From: JAFGTP01 sp964498725
GTDB taxonomy: Bacteria; Fidelibacterota; UBA2242; JAFGTP01
Direction: 5' to 3'
DNA length: 64,000 nt
NCBI GenBank assembly: GCA_964498725.1
Contig: CAZCHS010000002.1
Coordinates: forward strand, 1 to 64,000
Shown here: positions 52,778 to 62,041 of the stretch, piece after piece
Layout of the letters: each line of letters starts with the position of its first letter
How positions within the stretch are numbered: the first letter of the stretch is position 1
Translations under genes and position numbers: made by a program
The notes under the pieces: generated by a model
The model's input: only the letters and a program-made list of their open reading frames with translations
Told to the model about the DNA's origin: nothing
Databases searched by the model: none

Positions 52778-54112
52778 ATGAAAAAATACATAAAATTAAT
52801 TATTGGTGGTTTATTTTTCTCATTTATATTGATTTTTATCTATCAATGTGAAAGTGATAAAGTACTGATTTCCAACCCAAGTTTTGACGGTGACTATAAA
52901 TTGAAATGGGGGGACCTTCCTAAATTAAAAGATGGCAGTGATTTTAAACTGGGCGGTTTCCAATCTATAGACTATATCAGTGATAATGAATTTGTTTTTG
53001 TGACTGACAGGGGACCGGTCATCAATGAAATTATCGGCATCAGGGAAAAAGTAAATTTTTTAGCACCTGATTTTGTCCCGGAAATTGTAAGAGTCAAATT
53101 AAAGGACAATAACTCCATTGAAATAATTGACCGTCATCCAATCAAAACCCTACAGGGGGAAAGCGTCAGTGGATTACCTTCCCGTACAGATGTGGAAATT
53201 GTTAATCCGGAATTGGATGCAGCCTTTTGGGGAATGAATCCCGGTGGTGTGGTTTATAATCCCGTAGGCAATTCCTATTGGGTAGCAGAAAAATATGCGC
53301 CATCATTATTGGAGGTTACCGGCAGATGGGGAAGTCTTGGTGATAAAGGTGATCACGCTAATATCCTTCGCAGATTTCGTCCTTATGAAGGATTACGCCG
53401 ATATTATGCTCGCCGTGTTGGTGATGGTGGATTTGCCGGCATTGATGTGGACATAAAAAACAGGTTGTGGATGACTATCGAAAAAAATCTGATTAATTAC
53501 CCGGTACTATTCAGTGATGGTGAATTGGTGGAACTGGATTCGCTGACTTTATACAAAGACAAACGAAGAATTGTCAGAAAAGATCCGGGGGAAGGCTATG
53601 ATATGTCAGCCATCTACCAGGTGGAGCCGGAATCTTTTGATGGTGTCCGTCCTGAAGATGTCAGTATCCTGGGCATTGCTGTTTATAATGATACCACTTG
53701 CTATGTAACGGAGTACGGCTGTACTGGTGACAATGTCCGTAATCTTCTTGTCAAGGTAATTTGTCCTGCCGGGGTGTGGGTTTCGCCAACTTCTGAAAGT
53801 TTGTTTTGGGAAGATGATGAAAATAACATCACCCATTATCGCACTTATGAAACCCTTTCTGAGGCTGACAAGGATTCTATCAACACACAGAGCCAGGGAA
53901 GAAAAATTTCCTATGCTGCAAAACGTAAATTATATGATCTGTCACTTGAATTTTCGAATAAACCGGTTGGCTTAACAATTATTGATAATCACAAAATTGC
54001 TATTCTTGGTGAACATAAGTATGGTATCAAATCAGCTAATATTGAAACCGGTGATGTAGATATTGAAAAAGAAGATGTGATTGTAAAAGTATTAGACCTT
54101 CAGGGATTATAA
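52778..54112 (+). CDS. Lipoprotein-like esterase-phytase family protein
   Basis: The protein has 444 residues. A hydrophobic N-terminus (about 5-22) is followed by Cys24 in IYQCES, which may be a lipid-attachment site although the lipobox is poor. The rest matches the esterase-like activity of phytase group (PF13449): LGGFQSIDYISDNEFVFVTDRGP, an EGYDMSAIYQVEPESFDG stretch, and a C-terminal beta-strand run. A beta-propeller fold is expected. It could hydrolyse phosphate or acyl esters at the cell surface. GGGAGG precedes the ATG. It opens the surface cluster; two lipoproteins follow, 16 and 3 bases apart. Confidence 0.75.
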   Translation: MKKYIKLIIGGLFFSFILIFIYQCESDKVLISNPSFDGDYKLKWGDLPKLKDGSDFKLGGFQSIDYISDNEFVFVTDRGPVINEIIGIREKVNFLAPDFVPEIVRVKLKDNNSIEIIDRHPIKTLQGESVSGLPSRTDVEIVNPELDAAFWGMNPGGVVYNPVGNSYWVAEKYAPSLLEVTGRWGSLGDKGDHANILRRFRPYEGLRRYYARRVGDGGFAGIDVDIKNRLWMTIEKNLINYPVLFSDGELVELDSLTLYKDKRRIVRKDPGEGYDMSAIYQVEPESFDGVRPEDVSILGIAVYNDTTCYVTEYGCTGDNVRNLLVKVICPAGVWVSPTSESLFWEDDENNITHYRTYETLSEADKDSINTQSQGRKISYAAKRKLYDLSLEFSNKPVGLTIIDNHKIAILGEHKYGIKSANIETGDVDIEKEDVIVKVLDLQGL

Positions 54113-54128
54113 ACATGGGGTTAATCGA

Positions 54129-54737
54129 ATGTCCAAAAAACTATTATTATTAACATTTATAGTCGGCTTGTTGTGGGTAATGACCTGTGATTTTCCAACT
54201 TATCAGGAAATCACGGACCCGGCCAAGGTAAGAGTATGGTTTACCTACAGTTTGGGGGAGAATTCTACTTTCCAAAATATTGTTGAGGAAACCGACAGTT
54301 TAAAAATCAGATGTACAAATTTCAGACTGTACAATGATACTCTGTATACGCAGTTTTATCAAAATGAAGATATGTTCCGGCAAAATCGCGATAGTGTGAA
54401 AAGTATCAATATACTGAGTACCAGCTCCGATACTATAAAAATTGCCGAAGGATTGGTACCCCCATATGATTATACACGTCTGGAATTCCAGATTACACCG
54501 GAAGATACTATCTTTGTGATTGGTGGCAAAACCTATCCGTTGAACTATCAGGACGAAAAAGCCGAAACAATGGTTCGAATTAATCAGGTTCTTTCCCATG
54601 AATCCCGGAAAACCACTGATATTTATTTGACCTATTATGCCGATAAAGGCATACGACGGATCGGTGATAAGTTTTATTTTAGTACAGTCGGCGATGACAG
54701 TGCTGCAATTGGCAATATTAATATCAGACAAAACTAG
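54129..54737 (+). CDS. Unknown lipoprotein
   Basis: I do not recognise this 202-residue protein. The signal peptide ends in WVMTCDFP (Cys20), a likely lipobox. The mature part is rich in short beta-strand patterns, as in small extracellular beta-sandwich proteins, and has no catalytic motif I can see. It lies 16 bases after the esterase-like gene and 3 bases before the next lipoprotein, so it is in the same operon. A role in surface binding is likely only by position. Confidence 0.72.
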   Translation: MSKKLLLLTFIVGLLWVMTCDFPTYQEITDPAKVRVWFTYSLGENSTFQNIVEETDSLKIRCTNFRLYNDTLYTQFYQNEDMFRQNRDSVKSINILSTSSDTIKIAEGLVPPYDYTRLEFQITPEDTIFVIGGKTYPLNYQDEKAETMVRINQVLSHESRKTTDIYLTYYADKGIRRIGDKFYFSTVGDDSAAIGNINIRQN

Positions 54738-54740
54738 AGT

Positions 54741-56246
54741 ATGCATATGAAAATGATACACAAATTATTTTTAGTTCTATTATTCTCAATAGCGCTGATC
54801 GTGATCAGTTGTTCGGATATGCTCAATCCGGAATTGGGAGGCGAGAAAAAAGAAATTCAACCGCCGGCAACTAAAATATTAAACATTCCGGCAGAAAATG
54901 AACCGGCCCCGATTTCACAATTATACCAGGCGGTTTTGCAGATCGGCTGGAAGGGAATTTCAGATAATAGTCTGATCAGGGGCTTTTATTATCAGATCAC
55001 TTCGGAGTTTATGGAGCGTGGTGAAGTTGTCATACAGGAGCCGGTATTTACCAATAAGGAATCTGCAACGATTGTTTTTCCGTCCCGGGATAAGGTTAAT
55101 AAACAGGTGATCACGGTTTTTGCGCAAGATAAAGACGGACGTGTTGATCCGGTGGGCGACAGCCTGACAATCTATACAAGACAGAGCATTGCTCCGGATA
55201 CCAGAATCCTTTTTCCCAATGATCAGGACACATTGCTGGTGAATGCACAGACCGATTATATCTGGAAAGGGTTCAAAGTTGTCGTGGCCGATTCTCAGCC
55301 CAATCCTTATAATTATGCAAATCCTCCCGAAATAATGGATTATCTTTATAAAATTGATGATGGCGAATGGTCATCACCCCAGTCTGACAGCGCATTTTAT
55401 ATTGATCCGGAAATAATATCCGGCCCAATTGAAGGGCCTCATAAACTTTACGTGAAAGCCAGAAATACCGCTTATAAAGATGATACAACAGCTGCCGAGT
55501 TGAATTTGTACTTGTACCTGCCGGATGAAAATAAACGGGAGTGGCTTATCATTGATGATACCAATACACGGTTTAAACCCAAAGATTCCGATCATGACCA
55601 GTATTTTGAAGATATCTTCAATTATTTGGGAAAACAGGATGTCGGAACCTGGGATGTAAAAGATCAGGGAGTCATTACAATGAAAGAGATTAAAAAATAT
55701 AAATATGTACTTTACCATTCGGAAGATGCCGGTAATACCAACATTGACCAGATGGTACCGGTTTTCACACAATATCTTGAGACCGGCGGCCGGCTAATGA
55801 TCACAACCAAAGAAACTCTGGATAAACTGAATCGCAATAATGTACGTAAAGAATTGCTTTACTATGGCGATTTTATCAGTGATTTTCTTCATATCAAAGA
55901 TTATCGAATGGGCGGCAGTGTCCCGGATAAATTACAGGGATTGAATTTTGTCAATAGCCCGGATACCGCGATTGTGGACAGCAATAAGATCAGTGCCTCA
56001 ATTGGCGGTGTGACCGGTGTTACCTATATCAATGAAATTGGGGACTTTGCAGAACCTGTATTTGAATATGCAACAGGAGATTCCGCCAATCTAAACTGGA
56101 ATGGTGCTGATGTGGGAATCGGGTATTATAATGATTCTTATCGTTTGATATTCTGTGGGTTTCCAATGTACCCTTTTACTGTTGAAAGCGGTGCGGCTAT
56201 TATATCTGAAGTAGAAACGTATTTTAATGAAGAAAAACCATTCTAA
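54741..56246 (+). CDS. Unknown multi-domain lipoprotein
   Basis: The protein has 501 residues. The signal peptide ends in VISCSDML (Cys24 if counted from the first ATG), a lipobox. Residues about 40-265 look like two Ig/FN3-type sandwich domains (PATKILNIPAENEPAPISQ and TRILFPNDQDTLLV). Residues about 275-495 look like an alpha/beta domain (KREWLIIDDTNTR, YVLYHSEDAGNTN, GGRLMITTKETLDKL). Such folds occur in glutamine-amidotransferase-like ligand binders near TonB receptors; I cannot assign it. It is followed by the TonB receptor at 16 bases. Three nearby ATG codons could serve as the start. Confidence 0.7.
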   Translation: MHMKMIHKLFLVLLFSIALIVISCSDMLNPELGGEKKEIQPPATKILNIPAENEPAPISQLYQAVLQIGWKGISDNSLIRGFYYQITSEFMERGEVVIQEPVFTNKESATIVFPSRDKVNKQVITVFAQDKDGRVDPVGDSLTIYTRQSIAPDTRILFPNDQDTLLVNAQTDYIWKGFKVVVADSQPNPYNYANPPEIMDYLYKIDDGEWSSPQSDSAFYIDPEIISGPIEGPHKLYVKARNTAYKDDTTAAELNLYLYLPDENKREWLIIDDTNTRFKPKDSDHDQYFEDIFNYLGKQDVGTWDVKDQGVITMKEIKKYKYVLYHSEDAGNTNIDQMVPVFTQYLETGGRLMITTKETLDKLNRNNVRKELLYYGDFISDFLHIKDYRMGGSVPDKLQGLNFVNSPDTAIVDSNKISASIGGVTGVTYINEIGDFAEPVFEYATGDSANLNWNGADVGIGYYNDSYRLIFCGFPMYPFTVESGAAIISEVETYFNEEKPF

Positions 56247-56262
56247 ATAAAGTAGGATAGTA

Positions 56263-59058
56263 ATGAATAGTTTTAAAATTTTTAAATACAATGATAGAGC
56301 AAGAGCATTATTCATCGGTTTGGTCATTTTGATGATGACGACAATCTGTTATGCAGATTACGGTATTGTCAAAGGTCGCATTACTGACAGCGAAACCGGA
56401 ATGGCATTAATGGGCGCTAATGTTGTTTTAGTGAGCAATGATAATAAAAGTGAAGTCTTTGGGTCTGCCAGTGATGAGAATGGTCTCTATCTGATTACTC
56501 AGGTTCCGGCCGGTACCTATACGCTGAAAATCACATTCATCAGTTACAGTGAATATATTGTTAAAGAAGTAAAAGTCAGCGCTAACCGGATGACAAAAAT
56601 TGATGCTGTTCTGAAACCGGAAACAATTCAGGGTGAGCAGGTCATTGTCACCGCTGAAAAACCGGCTGTGGATGTAAAAACCGCCAGTTCTTCACAGGTA
56701 ATTGGCAGTGAGGAGATTTCCAGAATGCCTGTGGCCACCAATGCCAGTGACTTGTTTGCCATGCAGGCTGGTGTGGTTAAGGTGGATGACGCGATCCATG
56801 TTCGGGGCGGCCGCAGTGATGAAGTACTCTACCTGGTAGACGGAGTGCCGGTCAATGATCCGATTACCGGAGTCAATGCAGTGGATATTGATATCAATCA
56901 GATTAAAGAAGTGGAGATCATCAAAGGTGGCTTTGATGCCCGTTATGGAAATGCCCAGAGCGCGATTATAAACATCATTACCAAATCCGGCAAAGATTAT
57001 ATTGATGTGGACTTCCATGCCAAAACCGACCATGTCAGTTTCGGACGGAACGAAGGATATAACTATGGTTACCTGGGAATTAACGGACCTATGAATTTCA
57101 TCCCCGGCGACGGCAGCTTTTCCACAACTTTTTCCACCGATCTGAAAGATGGTTATTATCATATGGGCGGGGATTACGGCGAAACCGAATTAGGACCCTT
57201 TGACATACCCAATCACCAGCATACAAATTATAAAGGAACCGCCAGTATTGATTATAAACCAACAAAAAAAGTGCGTCTCAATCTTAAATACCGATACCAG
57301 AATAATTTCAATAAAGGATATGTCTATAGTTGGCGGCAATTGCCCGACCGTGTGGGAGTTGGTGAAAATACTGTCAACAAATTCACCGGAATTTTTCGTC
57401 ACTCCCTGGGCGAAAATACCTATTACCGGTTTAATGTGTCAAAACAAAACAGCCACAGTTATAATGGCTTGTTGGGTCTGGAATCACCGGAAGATACCTG
57501 GAATTATGATTTGACATTGCCGGTCTATAATCCGGAAACCAATGAATCTTTTGAAATATCAACCAATATCGCCAACATTCAATCAGTCTATGATTCACTC
57601 AATTCTCTTGGATTGGGTGAAGAAAATATATTATGGAACCGGACTGACCCCAATTATGTAGGGCCGCCGGAAAACATTGATAATGATTTTGATCATTTTA
57701 TTGATGAAGGGATCACAAAAAGTTATAATGAGTCTACCAGTGATGTCTGGGATATGGATTTTCAGTTTGTGAAGCATATTGCAAAAATCCATAAGTTCGA
57801 ATTCGGGGGTTCCTATCAATACAAAGATATTCAATATCAGAGCATCAGTAATTATAACAATTATTACCCGATGCGGGATAGTCTTCCCGGTGAACACTCA
57901 CGCTATGGAAGTTTGCGCTGGTATTTCAATGATATACCGCAGCGGGGCAGTTGGTACATACAGGACCGGATCGATTACGCGGGAATGTATCTCTTAATAG
58001 GTCTTCGCGCTGATTATTACATTCATGGTAATACCGTAAATTCACAAAAATATATAAAGGCATTTAATGAACATACCGGTAAGGATATTGAAGAGTTTGA
58101 TAAAGTGAAGGCCGCCCTCAGTCCGCGCTTTGGCCTCTCAATTCCGGCCAATACTAAGACAAAAGTGTTTTTCAATTACGGTTATTTTGCGCAGCAGCCG
58201 AGTTTTAGTCATATGTATCTCGATCCCTTCCTGAACAGTACGATTGGTAATCCGAATCTTGATCCGCGCAAATCAATCAGTTATGAAGTTGGTGTGGAAA
58301 CAGAGTTTATTCGCGATTTTGTCTTGAGAGTTAAGATTTTTGGAAAAGATTACGCAGGGTCGATCGGCGGACGCCAAACTAAAACCGAGCCCATTAATAT
58401 TATTTATGAAAACACTGGTTTTGGTTCTTCCCGGGGATTTGAAACCGAATTACGGAAAGAATATTCCAATTATTATGCCTTAACAGCCAACTACGCCTAC
58501 ACACTGGCCCGGGGCTTTAGTTTGACAGCCCTTGATGCTTACCAGAAGGGCGAATCAGTACCACCGCCGGTCAGGGCTCAGCGTGTGGGACACGATGTCA
58601 ACCATGTGGCAAAATTACAGTTCTCCTTTTATGTACCGGAGAGCAGACCGATCGAAATGTTTGGTTATCACCTTAAAGATTTTTCAATGAATTTAATGGG
58701 AACTTATTCTTCCGGTTATCCTTACACTCCGGTTATACCGAATCAACTCTATGTGGAAGCAAATACCGAAACCGGTCCTGACAGATATAATTTGGATGCC
58801 GATATACAAAAAGGGTTCAGAGTTGGAAAAGTCCGATTCAGGCTGTTTTTGGAAGCCAATAATATCCTGAATTTTAGAAATATAAACATTGGTTCCGGCG
58901 GTTTTAACAGACGAACCGGGGAAGCCCTCGATTATGGCGATCTGAGCGGCACCAGTGATTATTATATGCTTTATCCTGATGTGATCTTTAGTCGCGGGAT
59001 AAATACCTATAATTGGGAAAGATTAATCAGGCTCGGTTTAAAAATTAACTTTAATTAA
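56263..59058 (+). CDS. TonB-dependent outer-membrane receptor
   Basis: The protein has 931 residues. Its signal peptide (about 1-31, ending CYADYG) is followed by a carboxypeptidase-regulatory-like domain (about 33-120: GIVKGRITDSETGMALMGAN). A plug follows (about 135-240: GSEEISRMPVATNASDLF, HVRGGRSDEVLYLVDG), then a long outer-membrane barrel ending in LIRLGLKINFN, with the terminal aromatic typical of BAM substrates. It imports ligands with TonB energy. The SusC-type N-terminal extension is present, but no SusD lipoprotein with the usual motif is adjacent. Two lipoproteins precede it and a sorting-domain protein follows. Confidence 0.92.
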   Translation: MNSFKIFKYNDRARALFIGLVILMMTTICYADYGIVKGRITDSETGMALMGANVVLVSNDNKSEVFGSASDENGLYLITQVPAGTYTLKITFISYSEYIVKEVKVSANRMTKIDAVLKPETIQGEQVIVTAEKPAVDVKTASSSQVIGSEEISRMPVATNASDLFAMQAGVVKVDDAIHVRGGRSDEVLYLVDGVPVNDPITGVNAVDIDINQIKEVEIIKGGFDARYGNAQSAIINIITKSGKDYIDVDFHAKTDHVSFGRNEGYNYGYLGINGPMNFIPGDGSFSTTFSTDLKDGYYHMGGDYGETELGPFDIPNHQHTNYKGTASIDYKPTKKVRLNLKYRYQNNFNKGYVYSWRQLPDRVGVGENTVNKFTGIFRHSLGENTYYRFNVSKQNSHSYNGLLGLESPEDTWNYDLTLPVYNPETNESFEISTNIANIQSVYDSLNSLGLGEENILWNRTDPNYVGPPENIDNDFDHFIDEGITKSYNESTSDVWDMDFQFVKHIAKIHKFEFGGSYQYKDIQYQSISNYNNYYPMRDSLPGEHSRYGSLRWYFNDIPQRGSWYIQDRIDYAGMYLLIGLRADYYIHGNTVNSQKYIKAFNEHTGKDIEEFDKVKAALSPRFGLSIPANTKTKVFFNYGYFAQQPSFSHMYLDPFLNSTIGNPNLDPRKSISYEVGVETEFIRDFVLRVKIFGKDYAGSIGGRQTKTEPINIIYENTGFGSSRGFETELRKEYSNYYALTANYAYTLARGFSLTALDAYQKGESVPPPVRAQRVGHDVNHVAKLQFSFYVPESRPIEMFGYHLKDFSMNLMGTYSSGYPYTPVIPNQLYVEANTETGPDRYNLDADIQKGFRVGKVRFRLFLEANNILNFRNINIGSGGFNRRTGEALDYGDLSGTSDYYMLYPDVIFSRGINTYNWERLIRLGLKINFN

Positions 59059-59072
59059 TAAAAAGGGTTATA

Positions 59073-60992
59073 ATGAGAACTTGTGTATATTTATTATTCA
59101 GTTTATTAATAGTGTTTGGTGGCCTGTCAGCCCAGGAATTTCCGCCGCCAAATGTTGACTTTAAATATCATCAAATCAATAATGTTAAGTTTGCTGTCGG
59201 CAATACCGGGAATAATGATGCGACTTATTATGGGATTTCCGGCTATAGTTATTCTTTGGTTTATCCGACATCCAGCAATAATTCCTTTTTAGCGTGGAAC
59301 GGCTTTTGGCTGGGCGCCCTGGTTGGTGGTGATACGCTAGCCAGTATCTCCGGCGCTTATGATTCACAGGGATCACCCGGTGGCAGTATCCATGAATTCG
59401 CTCCTAAGCGTGATGAGAATCATGTACTTTATACCTCGAATATATTTGAAAAACAGAATCCGGAAATTGATCCGAATACCATGGCTACTTTCTTTGATGA
59501 TAATGGACTGCTGTCAGATGATTATTATCCGATTTCTCACGAAGACATCATTTGCCAGTATTATGATAATAAAGTGACAAAAGAAACACCGGAAGCGCCG
59601 GATATTTTCCGGTTGCATGAGCCGATGAATGCCCATATTATTCAACGGTCATATGCCTGGTCAAACGAATGGTATGAAAATATTATTTTTGTCGATTATT
59701 TTATTATCAATGAACATGATTCCAGCTGGAAAGATGTTTATTTTGGTGTTTATTCCGATCCACACAGTGGTGACTTCAGTAAAGGTGTAACTATCAGCGA
59801 TGATCTTTCCTATTGGGATGAAGCCGGCAAGTTTATGGTCCAGGGAGACAATGTTGGTACCGGTGGTGATGATTTTCCCAATAATGAACTGATCGGCTGG
59901 AATGTCCTGGGGATATCCAAACCCGGTGAAAGTGTTACGGTAAGCGGATTGAATAACCGGTTTTGGAGCTGGGAACATGGCCCCAAAGATCCTCATACCA
60001 ATGGTGATTATTATCGTGAAATGTCCAAAAATGAAATAGACCGAACCTATACGGATGAGACAACCGGCAGCATGCGCGGACTGTTTGCCAAAGGTCCTTA
60101 TCCGGAGCTCGCATCCGGTGATACGATTCGGATTACCATCGCCCTGGCGGGTGGGGCCGGAATCGATGATCTCCGCGCAAATATGAAAAATGCAAGGTCC
60201 TTATATCGTGCCGGTTTTCAGGTACCCAAATCACCCAATCCGCCAAAATTTAAATTAGAACCTGTTGACAAAGGTGTCAGGATTGATTGGAAATGGTACG
60301 ATGATTATGAAGGCCATAAACCGGAAGAATCCATTGACAATTCCAGGAATGACGGCATTACCAAAGATTTTGACGGCTTTCGTATTTATCGTAGTGAAAA
60401 AAGTGAATATGGCCCCTGGGAATTAATTGCCCAGTATGACAGTATTAACGGTTCCGGGTATGATTCTGGCCTCCGGTATTCAATTGTTGACGAGGGACTG
60501 AAAAATGGTTTGCGGTATTACTATTCGGTTACCTCTTTTGATATGCGGGATGATAGTTCGGGCATTGGTCCCCTGGAATCACCACGAAATTACCTGGTAA
60601 AATCCACCATGCCCGGCCCGACGCCTGAAAGTTCCGATGAAGCGGAAGTATTTGTGGTACCAAATCCCTATCGTGCCGACGTCGATTATTCCTCCAATCC
60701 CCAGTGGGAATTTCCAACCCAGGATTTGCGAGACGACTGGTATGAAATTGACAGAAGAATCGCTTTTATGAATCTCCCTGCTCATTGTAAGATTCATATA
60801 TTTACGATTAATGGGATCAAAGTCAACACACTCGACCATAACAGGGAACTTAAAGGCCATAATATTGCCGGCTGGAATCTGCTTAACAATAATAATCATG
60901 CTGTTGGAAGCGGCGTTTATTATTTTGTAGTGGAAGGAACAGAGAGTGATAAGGGATTTAAACAGGTCGGTAAATTTGTAATTGTAAAATAA
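59073..60992 (+). CDS. Secreted protein with C-terminal sorting-like (FlgD-type) domain
   Basis: The protein has 639 residues. The signal peptide ends LSAQEF (about residue 21). The body is mostly beta-rich; I see no enzyme motif. An FN3-like segment (FDGFRIYRSEKSEYGPWELI) lies near residue 430. The C-terminal 95 residues start VVPNPYR and continue CKIHIFTINGIKVNTLD, SGVYYFVVEG and GKFVIVK. This pattern is shared by surface proteins of Calditrichota, Marinimicrobia and related groups and resembles the type IX secretion CTD/FlgD Ig-like domain. It lies 14 bases after the TonB receptor and 9 before the PorV-like gene. Confidence 0.78.
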   Translation: MRTCVYLLFSLLIVFGGLSAQEFPPPNVDFKYHQINNVKFAVGNTGNNDATYYGISGYSYSLVYPTSSNNSFLAWNGFWLGALVGGDTLASISGAYDSQGSPGGSIHEFAPKRDENHVLYTSNIFEKQNPEIDPNTMATFFDDNGLLSDDYYPISHEDIICQYYDNKVTKETPEAPDIFRLHEPMNAHIIQRSYAWSNEWYENIIFVDYFIINEHDSSWKDVYFGVYSDPHSGDFSKGVTISDDLSYWDEAGKFMVQGDNVGTGGDDFPNNELIGWNVLGISKPGESVTVSGLNNRFWSWEHGPKDPHTNGDYYREMSKNEIDRTYTDETTGSMRGLFAKGPYPELASGDTIRITIALAGGAGIDDLRANMKNARSLYRAGFQVPKSPNPPKFKLEPVDKGVRIDWKWYDDYEGHKPEESIDNSRNDGITKDFDGFRIYRSEKSEYGPWELIAQYDSINGSGYDSGLRYSIVDEGLKNGLRYYYSVTSFDMRDDSSGIGPLESPRNYLVKSTMPGPTPESSDEAEVFVVPNPYRADVDYSSNPQWEFPTQDLRDDWYEIDRRIAFMNLPAHCKIHIFTINGIKVNTLDHNRELKGHNIAGWNLLNNNNHAVGSGVYYFVVEGTESDKGFKQVGKFVIVK

Positions 60993-61001
60993 ATAGGACA
61001 A

Positions 61002-61985
61002 ATGATGAAACCAGGACAATCAAAAAATATGTATAGAAGTATCAAGTCAATATTTATCGTGTTTCTGCTATTTGTTGGTTTTCGTTCATTGAGCGCACAG
61101 ACTTATGATAAACCCGGGAATACAGCCTGCCCATTTTTGAAAATGTCGCCAACGCCGCGGGGAGAAGCCATGGGGGCAGCCTCAATTGCAATCGTTGATG
61201 ACGCCGGCGCGGTCTTTTCCAATCCGGCCGGTCTAATGAATATCAGTGGCGGAGATATAGATGTGGGAAGAACCAGTATGCCGGCCGGCATCAGCCTCTC
61301 TTATTTAAGTGTTGCAAAGAAATTCGGGCATCATGCTATAGGTCTGTCAGTGCTGGGATTTGGCACTGATGATATGAAAGTGCGCACTGTACTCCAGCCG
61401 GAAGGAACAGGGGAGACATTTTATGTGGGGCATTATGCCTATGGTCTTACCTATGCCCGAAACTATACCGACAAATTTAAAGTCGGATTTACGGGCAAAC
61501 TGTTGAATTTGAACATGGTTTCCGGGGTTTTTAACGAAGTCTCCTGGTCCGGTGATATCGGCTTGCAGTATCATTCCGATTTGCCGGGAATGTTGACAGG
61601 CACCATCATCGCTGTCAGTATCCGCAATTTTGGGCCGCAGATCACCTATGTTAGCGAAGGTTACGGCTTACCACTGATCTATACGATCGGTGCTGCCAAA
61701 CCTATTGAAAACGTAATAACAGATAATGATAAACTATATATCGCCATCAACTGGAATAAAAGTGTGGACGAACAGGAAAAAGCCCAGATCGGGCTGGAAT
61801 ATAATCTGAAAAACATGGTTGCACTCAGGTGCGGTTATAAGTTCGGCGGTGGCGAACAGGGGCTGACTTTTGGAGCCGGTCTATCAACCAATGTAATGTC
61901 GAGAACACTGAGATTTAATTATTCCTATACACCTTTCGGTCTGATCGGTGATATACAAAAATTTTCATTAGGATTTTCCTTCTGA
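61002..61985 (+). CDS. PorV/PorQ-family outer-membrane protein
   Basis: This 327-residue barrel-type protein has a signal peptide (ending SLSAQTY, about residue 33) and the PorV/UPF0164-type opening SPTPRGEAMGAASIAIVDDAG with AVFSNPAGLMNI. The remainder alternates hydrophobic and polar residues in beta-strand fashion and ends FSLGFSF, an outer-membrane terminus. In type IX secretion, PorV is the shuttle that binds cargo C-terminal domains. The preceding gene has such a domain, which fits. PorV-like proteins also occur in FCB species without a full T9SS, so export needs testing. AGGACA precedes two ATG codons. Confidence 0.85.
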   Translation: MMKPGQSKNMYRSIKSIFIVFLLFVGFRSLSAQTYDKPGNTACPFLKMSPTPRGEAMGAASIAIVDDAGAVFSNPAGLMNISGGDIDVGRTSMPAGISLSYLSVAKKFGHHAIGLSVLGFGTDDMKVRTVLQPEGTGETFYVGHYAYGLTYARNYTDKFKVGFTGKLLNLNMVSGVFNEVSWSGDIGLQYHSDLPGMLTGTIIAVSIRNFGPQITYVSEGYGLPLIYTIGAAKPIENVITDNDKLYIAINWNKSVDEQEKAQIGLEYNLKNMVALRCGYKFGGGEQGLTFGAGLSTNVMSRTLRFNYSYTPFGLIGDIQKFSLGFSF

Positions 61986-62041
61986 GAAACAAAACGAAAG
62001 TAAGTGGTAATTTTAATTTTAAAAGGGAGGCAAAGAAAACA